Part shown: positions 6,244 through 11,560 of the stretch, piece by piece
Layout: each line of letters starts with the position of its first letter
Position numbering within the stretch: the stretch's first letter is position 1
From: Elusimicrobiota bacterium
GTDB lineage: Bacteria > Elusimicrobiota > Elusimicrobia > Elusimicrobiales > Elusimicrobiaceae
DNA length: 11,560 nt
Assembly (NCBI GenBank): GCA_031259485.1
Contig: JAIRLH010000040.1
Span: forward strand, 1 to 11,560
Direction: 5' to 3'
Notes under the pieces: model-generated
What the model was told of the DNA's origin: nothing
The model's input: the letters and a program-made list of their open reading frames with translations, nothing else
The model's database searches: none
Program-made: the position numbers and the translations under genes

Positions 6244-8784
6244 TTATAAATTACATTTCTTGACGATGCGCGGTTTTGAGGCTGAAAAAATTATTTTATT
6301 TTTCTCTTCGTCAAAATTAACCTTAATTTCCGTTTTGGGCGGATATTGGTTTTGCAAAATAAATTCCGCGAGCGGGTCTTCCAGCTCCCGTTGCAGGGTG
6401 CGCAGCAGCGGCCGCGCGCCGTATTTAGGGTCGAAACCGCTGTTCACTAAAAAGTTCTTGGCATCCTCGGTAAATTTTATTTTGAGAGATTGCGCTTCAA
6501 GTTTTCCTTCTATATCTTTCAAATTCAGGTCCAATATTTTAAGCATATGCTCTTTATTAAGAGAGTGAAATACTATAATTTCGTCAATTCTGTTTATGAA
6601 CTCCGGATTGAAAGTTTTCTTAACTTCTTCCATAACGTTTTTCTTCATGTCGCTGTAGTCCTGCGCTTCATCGTTTGCCGGAGCAAAGCCGAGTCTGCCG
6701 CCTTTGTTTGTAATTTCACGCGCGCCGACGTTAGAAGTCATTATTATTATGGTATTCTTAAAATTGACTTTATGCCCGATATTATCCGAAAGCGTGCCTT
6801 CGTCCAGCACTTGCAGCAGGATATTATATATATCGGGGTGGGCCTTTTCAAACTCGTCCAGCACTACTACGCTGTAAGGCCTGCGGCGCACAGCCTCCGT
6901 AAGCTGGCCGCCTTCTTCATAGCCCACATAGCCCGGCGGCGCGCCGATTAGGCGGCTCACGGCAAATTTTTCCATGTATTCGGACATGTCTATGCGTATC
7001 ACCGCGTCTTCATCGCCGAAGAGAAAAGTGGCCAGGGTTTTCGCCAGCTCCGTCTTGCCCACGCCCGTAGGGCCCAGGAACAAAAAGCCGCCTATCGGCC
7101 TTTTCGGATTGCCAAGCCCCGTACGGCTGCGGCGTATGGCCTGCGCTACTACGCGCACTCCCTCGTCCTGGCCGATAATACGCTCGTGCAAATAGCCCTC
7201 CATTTTGAGGATTTTTTCCGTCTCGCTCTGCGTAAGGCGCGTCACAGGTATGCCCGTCCACTTTGAGGCGACCACCGCAATATCCTCTTCAGTCACAGTC
7301 GTCTGATCTTTGGAGCGGCGGGCCTGCCAGTCTTCCTTGATTTTTTTGATTTCTTCGCAAGCCTTTTCCTCGCTATCGCGCAGTTTGGCGGCTTCTTCGT
7401 ACCGCTGTTTGGCTATAGCGGCGTCCTTTTCCTTTGACAGTTTGGCGAGAGCCTGTTCTTTACCTTTAATTTCCGGCGGCAGCAGGGAGTTTTTGAGCCT
7501 GGCTCGGCTGCCCGCTTCGTCAAGGAGGTCTATGGCTTTGTCCGGCATAGCGCGGTCGGTAATATATCTGTCGGCTATATTGGCCGCGGCTTCTATGGCG
7601 CAGTCGCTGAATTTTACTTTGTGGTGCTCCTCATAGCGCGTTTTGAGACCTTTTAAGATTTCTATGGTTTCCTCAACCGTGTTCGGCTCCGCCGTGATTG
7701 GCTGGAAGCGGCGTTCCAAAGCAGGGTCCGCTTCTATATATTTGCGGTATTCGTCAAAGGTAGTGGCGCCTATGCACTGCATTTCGCCGCGCGCAAGAGC
7801 GGGTTTGAGCATATTTGAAGCGTCCATGCTGCCTTCGGCCGCGCCCGCGCCGACTATTGTATGAAACTCGTCAATAAAAAGTATAACGTCGCGGGATTTT
7901 TCTATTTCCTCAATAATGTTTTTAAGTCTTTGCTCAAACTCACCCCTGTATTTGGTGCCCGCGACAAGCGATCCTAAATCTATGTTGACCAGGCGTTTGT
8001 TATGCAGTACGTCGGCTATTTCGCCGTCGGCCATGCGCTGGGCCAAACCTTCAACAATAGCTGTCTTGCCTACCCCGGGCTCGCCTATAATCACGGGGTT
8101 ATTTTTTGTGCGCCGCGCAAGTATTTGGGTAAGTCTTTCAATCTCCGTCTCGCGGCCAATGACTGGGTCAAGTTTGCTTTCACGCGCGAGCTGTGTCAAA
8201 TCTCGCGAATGCTCGTCCAGCGTCGGGGTTTTGGATTTGGTTTTTGTCGCGGTAGCCGCGCGCGCGCCGCCGGTGCCGTCCTGCGCGGCTGCGGAGAGGC
8301 AGGTTTCGGGCAATTCTTCGTCGCGGCCGTGATTGGCGGGGGGGAGGTCTTCACTCAGCGCTTTTATTACTATAGCTCTTATGATGTCGCGCGTGAGGCC
8401 CAGATTGGCGAGGATTTTTGCTGCCACCCCTTCGTCCTCTACCGTAATGCCGAGCAAAAGGTGCTCCGTCCCGATGAAAGGATGGCCCATCATCTGGGCT
8501 TCTTCAAAACTGTGCTCAAGCACTTTTTTGGCGCGCGGAGTAAAAGGGACCTCCGCCAGCATTACAAGGCTGTCGCCTATTCCTACGATTTGCTCTATCT
8601 CCTGTCTTATTCGCGCGCCGCTTACGCCCAAAGCCTGCAATACTTTGGAAGAAAATTCCCCCTCCGCGTAAGCCAGGCCTAGCAAAAGATGTTCCGTCCC
8701 CACATAATCGTGGTTTAATTTTTTTGCTTCTTCCTGCGCGATGACGACGACTTTCTGCGCCCCTGCGGTAAATCTTAAAGGCAT
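6244..8784 (-). CDS. clpC: ATP-dependent Clp protease ATPase subunit ClpC
   Basis: AAA+ unfoldase of 846 residues that feeds substrates to the ClpP peptidase. Residues 1 to about 140 are two Clp-N repeats (FTAGAQKVVVIAQEEAKKL, YVGTEHLLLG, then FIGTEHLLLG). AAA domain 1 has Walker A GEPGVGKT at 234-241 and Walker B LFIDE with D305/E306. The middle region has a UVR-like helix (AKQRYEEAAKLRD, about 450-468), typical of ClpC rather than ClpB. AAA domain 2 has Walker A GPTGVGKT at 571-578 and Walker B VLDE with D643/E644. L698-G-F700 is the likely ClpP-docking loop. Start: ATG 8784 behind AGGGGTG. The frame stays open to 9030, but that part crosses a repeat and lacks ClpC sequence. No clpP, ctsR or mcsAB is nearby. 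The promoter is probably just upstream. Confidence 0.96.
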   Translation of the reverse strand: MPLRFTAGAQKVVVIAQEEAKKLNHDYVGTEHLLLGLAYAEGEFSSKVLQALGVSGARIRQEIEQIVGIGDSLVMLAEVPFTPRAKKVLEHSFEEAQMMGHPFIGTEHLLLGITVEDEGVAAKILANLGLTRDIIRAIVIKALSEDLPPANHGRDEELPETCLSAAAQDGTGGARAATATKTKSKTPTLDEHSRDLTQLARESKLDPVIGRETEIERLTQILARRTKNNPVIIGEPGVGKTAIVEGLAQRMADGEIADVLHNKRLVNIDLGSLVAGTKYRGEFEQRLKNIIEEIEKSRDVILFIDEFHTIVGAGAAEGSMDASNMLKPALARGEMQCIGATTFDEYRKYIEADPALERRFQPITAEPNTVEETIEILKGLKTRYEEHHKVKFSDCAIEAAANIADRYITDRAMPDKAIDLLDEAGSRARLKNSLLPPEIKGKEQALAKLSKEKDAAIAKQRYEEAAKLRDSEEKACEEIKKIKEDWQARRSKDQTTVTEEDIAVVASKWTGIPVTRLTQSETEKILKMEGYLHERIIGQDEGVRVVAQAIRRSRTGLGNPKRPIGGFLFLGPTGVGKTELAKTLATFLFGDEDAVIRIDMSEYMEKFAVSRLIGAPPGYVGYEEGGQLTEAVRRRPYSVVVLDEFEKAHPDIYNILLQVLDEGTLSDNIGHKVNFKNTIIIMTSNVGAREITNKGGRLGFAPANDEAQDYSDMKKNVMEEVKKTFNPEFINRIDEIIVFHSLNKEHMLKILDLNLKDIEGKLEAQSLKIKFTEDAKNFLVNSGFDPKYGARPLLRTLQRELEDPLAEFILQNQYPPKTEIKVNFDEEKNKIIFSASKPRIVKKCNL

Positions 8785-8818
8785 ATGCACCCCTGTGCAA
8801 TAATAAAGTAATGATACT

Positions 8819-8847
8819 ATGATATTATAAATAAAGTGCCCGCGCAA
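8819..8847 (-). promoter_or_regulatory. Candidate clpC promoter
   Basis: On the minus strand TTGCGC (8847-8842) is 17 bases from TATCAT (8824-8819), about 35 bases before the clpC ATG and in AT-rich sequence. The -35 box matches the consensus at only three of six bases and overlaps a small hairpin (8839-8852, CCCGC-GCAA-GCGGG). I saw no CIRCE element or CtsR-like direct repeat. Confidence 0.35.
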
Positions 8848-8885
8848 GCGGGGAACAATGCTAAGCCGCCTCTTCTCAGCTTTCT

Positions 8886-8908
8886 CCCTCTCCCCGCGCG
8901 GGAGAGGG
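8886..8908. repeat. Short GC-rich palindrome between the rluD-like gene and clpC
   Basis: CCCTCTCCC (8886-8894) and GGGAGAGGG (8900-8908) form a perfect 9-bp stem with a five-base loop, followed by more G-rich sequence. This CTCCCTCTCCCC...GGGAGAGGGG pattern looks like the dispersed intergenic palindromes of many bacteria. It has no T-run in either direction, so it is not a standard intrinsic terminator. Confidence 0.55.
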
Positions 8909-8974
8909 GCGGGGCGAGGGGGATATGCCGTTAATTCTTCCGTATTAGGGGAGTATCCGAAGGAGGCAGAAGTT

Positions 8975-9883
8975 CTATTTCGTATTCTCTTCCCAAACTT
9001 GTGTAAAATCCGGCGGAGGAGGAACTTCAAATTTCATCTGCCGGCCGGTGTAAGGGCGTTTGAATTCCAGACGGCGCGCGTGCAGCATCAGGCGCGGCGC
9101 GGCGGAGCCTTTGTAAAGCCAGTCCCCAAGCACGGGGTAGCCCAGCCAGCTCATGTGTACGCGCAGCTGGTTGGTACGGCCCGTGCGCGGATAAAGTTCC
9201 ATATAACTGAAATTTTTTTTGCGTTCCAAAACTTTATAGCCCGTAATTGCGTCGCGACCAAGGCCGGAGGCCTTTATCTTACCGCCGCTCACTCGCCCGA
9301 TGGGGACGTTTATCGTGCCCTCATTATCCGGCACCTCTCCGCAGCAGATGGCATTATAAGTTTTATGCGCCAGCCGCGCGGCAAACAAAGTCTGCATCGC
9401 TTCCTGAAATTTATGGTTTTTGGCGATAAGCATTACGCCGCTGGTCTCCCTGTCTAGGCGGTGTACGAGGCCGGCGCGCGGCATGCGCATGTCAAAGCCC
9501 TTGGGCGGCGCGGCGATGATCGCGGCGGCCAAAGTTTCCTCCCCCGTGAACGCGAAGGAGGGATTGGTTTCCCACGCGGGGCTTTGCGGGTGTACCAGCA
9601 GGCCGGCGGGCTTGTTGATTACGAAAAAATCTTTATTATCGGCGATTATGATTTGCTTCAGGTCAACCGTCGCGCGCGTTTGCGACCAGGATATTACTAC
9701 CGTATCCCCCTTTTCCAGCGGCCAGGAGGCTTTGCGGATTTTTCCGTTGACTGCCGCCGCGCCCTGCTTTATGAGTTTCTGCACCATATTGCGCGGATAA
9801 GATTGCAGGCAGGCGGTGAGGAAGATGTCCAGCCGTCCCTCGCCTTCGCCTGCGATGAAAGTTTGTTTATCGGGCCTGTTCAC
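8975..9883 (-). CDS. rluD: RluA/RluD-family pseudouridine synthase
   Basis: A 302-residue enzyme that converts uridine to pseudouridine in large-subunit rRNA or tRNA. An S4 RNA-binding domain occupies about 14-70 (EGRLDIFLTACLQSYPRNMVQKLIKQG, here with VNGK). The synthase domain follows: NKPAGLLVHPQ near 90-100, then the signature HRLDRETSG with catalytic D144. TGRTNQLRVHM near 235-244 is the conserved substrate loop, with Asn238 where most relatives have His (GRTHQ). The layout S4 plus HRLDRETSG fits RluD or RluC, and the exact target base cannot be told from sequence, so the symbol is tentative. The start is GTG 9883 with GGAGGG 9 bases upstream. It overlaps the lgt end by 17 bases, so translation is probably coupled. 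Confidence 0.9.
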   Translation of the reverse strand: MNRPDKQTFIAGEGEGRLDIFLTACLQSYPRNMVQKLIKQGAAAVNGKIRKASWPLEKGDTVVISWSQTRATVDLKQIIIADNKDFFVINKPAGLLVHPQSPAWETNPSFAFTGEETLAAAIIAAPPKGFDMRMPRAGLVHRLDRETSGVMLIAKNHKFQEAMQTLFAARLAHKTYNAICCGEVPDNEGTINVPIGRVSGGKIKASGLGRDAITGYKVLERKKNFSYMELYPRTGRTNQLRVHMSWLGYPVLGDWLYKGSAAPRLMLHARRLEFKRPYTGRQMKFEVPPPPDFTQVWEENTK

Positions 9884-10634
9884 GGGTTTTGGCCCTCCAT
9901 AAATATAATAAAACGCCGGCCGCCGCCACGGTCAGCGCGGCGATTTGGTTTTGCGTTATGCCTAAGATATAAATTTCTTCCTCGCCCCTAAAAAATTCCG
10001 CCGCGAAGCGCAACAGGCCAAAGCCAATCATATAAGCCGCCGTTATCATACCGGCTTTATGGCGGCGCGCGCTGAGCGCGTATAAAGCCAGGAACAGCAA
10101 AAAGCTGGCCAAAGCTTCAATAAGTTGCACGGGATAGAGTCCGACGCCATGCAAATGCTGCGGCACAAGCGACTGCGGGTTTGTGAATTTCACGGCCAGA
10201 AAGTGATTATGCGCCTCTTTCCCATAACAGCAGCCGGCCATGAAGCAGCCTATCTTGCCTATGGCGTGGCCCAGCGGCACGGCGGGCATAAAGAAATCGG
10301 CGGTTTTGAGCGGCGGCAGTTTCATTTTGCGCAGCATATAAACGCCCGCGGCCAGCGCGCCTGTAAACCCGCCCAAAAAGACGAAGCCGTATCTTATTTT
10401 ATCAAGCCACTGCGCGGCCGCAAAATCCTGCCAGTAAAAGATTATGTAGAAAAGTTTGCCGCCCAGCACCGCGCCGAGTATAAGATAAAAAATGATGTCC
10501 AAAACCTGTTCTTTCGTAAGGCCTGCTTTTGCGCGCAGCTTGAGGCAGTACCATATTGCCGCCGCATATCCCAATGCCGTAAGCAGTCCGTAAACGGGGA
10601 TTTTTAAGATATAAATGTCTATGAAAGGATACAT
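9867..10634 (-). CDS. lgt: Prolipoprotein diacylglyceryl transferase
   Basis: Inner-membrane enzyme of 255 residues that moves diacylglycerol from phosphatidylglycerol to the lipobox Cys of prolipoproteins, the first step in lipoprotein maturation. Several membrane segments are visible (about 10-35, 46-68, 84-100, 113-132, 170-188, 195-212, 228-246). Family marks are PVYGLL at 13-18, the Lgt signature region HAIGKIGCFMAGCCYGKE at 123-140, YPVQLIEA at 167-174, and LLRFAAEFFRGEE at 207-219. Two positions are unusual: the Arg of the GRIG signature (E. coli R143) is Lys127, and the FHGG His (E. coli H103) is Leu in FLGG. The GCCYG variant is otherwise common outside Proteobacteria. ATG 10634 has a weak ribosome binding site but no better start. 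The 3' end overlaps the rluD-like gene. Confidence 0.93.
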   Translation of the reverse strand: MYPFIDIYILKIPVYGLLTALGYAAAIWYCLKLRAKAGLTKEQVLDIIFYLILGAVLGGKLFYIIFYWQDFAAAQWLDKIRYGFVFLGGFTGALAAGVYMLRKMKLPPLKTADFFMPAVPLGHAIGKIGCFMAGCCYGKEAHNHFLAVKFTNPQSLVPQHLHGVGLYPVQLIEALASFLLFLALYALSARRHKAGMITAAYMIGFGLLRFAAEFFRGEEEIYILGITQNQIAALTVAAAGVLLYLWRAKTREQAR

Positions 10635-10740
10635 ATAAATAATTTTAGCATTTATTTAGCGGCGCATATTTAACGCTTCGCCGGCGGCGATTGTAAATCA
10701 TCTTGGGCCATAAAACCGCTAATAAAGTATGCCAAAGCGC

Positions 10741-10820
10741 GGGAGGAACGCCAGATGGAACGGAAGCTCTTTGGAAAGGCAGTTATAACAGATATGCGCT
10801 CTAAACACAGGTTTACCTGA
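10741..10820 (+). CDS. Candidate small ORF of 21 codons with a strong ribosome binding site
   Basis: GGGAGG (10741-10746) stands 8 bases before ATG 10755, an ideal ribosome binding site, and the frame runs 21 codons to TGA 10818-10820. The peptide starts MERKLFGKAVITDM and is basic and not hydrophobic. I recognise no family. Both recA promoter candidates lie downstream, so a transcript of this ORF would need another promoter. I saw only weak candidates upstream. It could be a leader peptide, the start of a decayed gene, or chance. The coding stretch itself is 10755-10820. Confidence 0.25.
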
Positions 10821-10870
10821 ATAATCAAAAACTTTGGGATTTACCCGCTACATAGTCCGCGCATATTTTA

Positions 10871-10879
10871 TGCTATAAT
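10871..10879 (+). promoter_or_regulatory. Extended -10 promoter, distal recA candidate
   Basis: TGCTATAAT: a perfect -10 box (10874-10879) with the TG of an extended -10, and no good -35. It lies about 170 bases before the recA start. Confidence 0.45.
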
Positions 10880-10931
10880 AAATCTTAGAAAACTTTACGA
10901 AATTATCTCTTAATAGCCCTGGTAAATAGCT

Positions 10932-10940
10932 TGGTATAAT
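10932..10940 (+). promoter_or_regulatory. Extended -10 promoter, proximal recA candidate
   Basis: TGGTATAAT: a second perfect -10 box (10935-10940) with an extended-10 TG and a poor -35. A start here would give a leader of about 100 bases that begins at the hairpins in 10944-11009. I see no classical LexA box (CTGT-N8-ACAG or GAAC-N4-GTTC). Confidence 0.5.
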
Positions 10941-10943
10941 TTC

Positions 10944-11009
10944 TGCCCCCGTGCGGGCACTCCCCCTGATTGGGGGAAAATTATCCTCGTTGTTTATGAC
11001 GGGATAATT
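10944..11009 (+). promoter_or_regulatory. Three consecutive hairpins in the recA leader
   Basis: TGCCC (10944-10948) pairs with GGGCA (10955-10959). TCCCCC (10961-10966) pairs with GGGGGA (10972-10977) around a five-base loop. AATTATCC-T-CGT (10979-10990) pairs with ACGGGATAATT (10999-11009) with one bulged T. None is followed by a T-run, so they are not obvious terminators. The last one could also act as DNA, as a dyad operator. The function is unknown. Confidence 0.45.
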
Positions 11010-11039
11010 CCGAAACTTTATATTCAGCGCAATATATAC

Positions 11040-11043
11040 GGAG
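11040..11043 (+). promoter_or_regulatory. Ribosome binding site of recA
   Basis: GGAG, 7 bases before ATG 11051, supports that start. Confidence 0.6.
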
Positions 11044-11050
11044 ACACAAA

Positions 11051-11560
11051 ATGAATAATTCCGACAAACAAAAAGCCCTTCAGCTCGCTTTGAGCCAGAT
11101 AGAAAAGTCCTTCGGCAAAGAAGCTATTTGCAAACTGGGCGACAATACAATAAAAAAAGTGGAGGCGATACCCACGGGCGCGCTCTCGCTTGATTTGGCT
11201 TTGGGCATAGGCGGCATACCGCGCGGCAGAGTGATTGAAATTTACGGCCCTGAAGCCGGCGGCAAAACCACTCTGAGCCTGCACATAGCCGCAGAAGCGC
11301 AAAAAAACGGCGGCACGGTGGCTTTTATTGACGCCGAGCACGCTTTAGATCCGGTTTACGCGAGCCTAATCGGCGTGAATATTGACGAATTGCTTATCTC
11401 CCAGCCCGACAGCGGGGAGCAGGCGCTTGAAATCGCCGAAAAGCTGGTGCGCAGCGGCGCGCTGGATTTGATTATTATTGATTCGGTTGCCGCTCTGGTT
11501 CCGCAGGCCGAAATTGAGGGCGAAATGGGCGACGCGCACGTAGGCCTTCAGGCAAGGCTG
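11051..11560 (+). CDS. recA: Recombinase A, 3' end outside window
   Basis: The first 170 residues of RecA, the ATP-dependent strand-exchange protein and SOS coprotease. The numbering matches E. coli almost exactly. SQIEKSFGKEAI is the N-terminal helix. Walker A is GPEAGGKTT at 66-74 (usually GPESSGKTT). FIDAEHALDP carries the catalytic Glu at 96. IIIDSVAALVP carries Walker B Asp at 144. The segment EIEGEMGDAHVGLQARL ends at the window edge, just before the DNA-binding L1 loop. No truncation or frameshift is seen. It is upstream of nothing visible here. The leader carries two promoter candidates and several hairpins. Confidence 0.97.
   Translation, partial: MNNSDKQKALQLALSQIEKSFGKEAICKLGDNTIKKVEAIPTGALSLDLALGIGGIPRGRVIEIYGPEAGGKTTLSLHIAAEAQKNGGTVAFIDAEHALDPVYASLIGVNIDELLISQPDSGEQALEIAEKLVRSGALDLIIIDSVAALVPQAEIEGEMGDAHVGLQARL

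Noticed and set aside
6215..6245. Terminator after clpC
   Set aside because: GGTTTTT/AAAAACC can form a 7-bp hairpin just after the clpC stop, but it is AT-rich, weak and has no following T-run.
8002..8682. 226-codon frame antisense to clpC
   Set aside because: It is a shadow of the clpC reading frame with no recognisable motif or ribosome binding site.
8785..9030. N-terminal extension of clpC by 82 codons
   Set aside because: The extension translates the GC-rich palindromes and the end of the rluD-like gene, and has no Clp-N similarity. The ATG at 8784 has a ribosome binding site and begins with the usual ClpC N-terminus.
10635..10740. tRNA or other RNA gene between lgt and the small ORF
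   Set aside because: No cloverleaf arms or T-loop motif are present. This stretch is AT-rich then GC-rich and shows nothing definite.

Overview
This window looks like ordinary chromosome from a bacterium of the Elusimicrobiota or a similarly deep lineage. That is an inference. It rests on the gene mix (PolA, CoaE, Rho, a PilE-like pilin with the FTLIELLVAVLIIGILAAIALPQYQ start, ClpC with a UVR-like linker, Lgt with a GCCYGK motif, and RecA), on GC-rich housekeeping genes set among AT-rich intergenic DNA, and on the mixed Gram-negative style of the proteins. No rRNA or other marker in the window fixes the phylum.

Layout, plus strand, 1-5304: the last 39 codons of an insertion-sequence transposase; an AT-rich gap with a good promoter candidate; polA (DNA polymerase I with a degenerate proofreading site); a palindromic intergenic repeat; coaE (dephospho-CoA kinase); rho (termination factor with a long low-complexity N-terminus), which starts 14 bases after coaE ends; and a strong hairpin terminator. 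Minus strand, 10634-5349, read right to left: lgt overlapping an RluA/RluD-type pseudouridine synthase by 17 bases; a short intergenic stretch with two GC-rich palindromes; clpC; a leader of about 275 bases with its own -10 box, several hairpins and an intrinsic terminator; and a type IV pilin-like gene that converges on rho. Plus strand, 10635-11560: a noncoding region with one tiny ORF behind a strong ribosome binding site, two extended -10 promoters, a row of hairpins, and the first 170 codons of recA running off the end.

The genes do unrelated core jobs: replication and repair (PolA, RecA), coenzyme A synthesis (CoaE), termination (Rho), proteolysis and stress (ClpC), lipoprotein maturation (Lgt), RNA modification (RluD-like) and surface fibres (pilin). 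The only clear translational links are coaE-rho (close spacing) and lgt-rluD (overlap).

I found no CRISPR array, toxin-antitoxin pair, phage or defence locus. The stretch most likely to hold undescribed biology is the structured leader at about 5904-6180 ahead of the pilin. The recA leader and the 21-codon ORF upstream of it come next.
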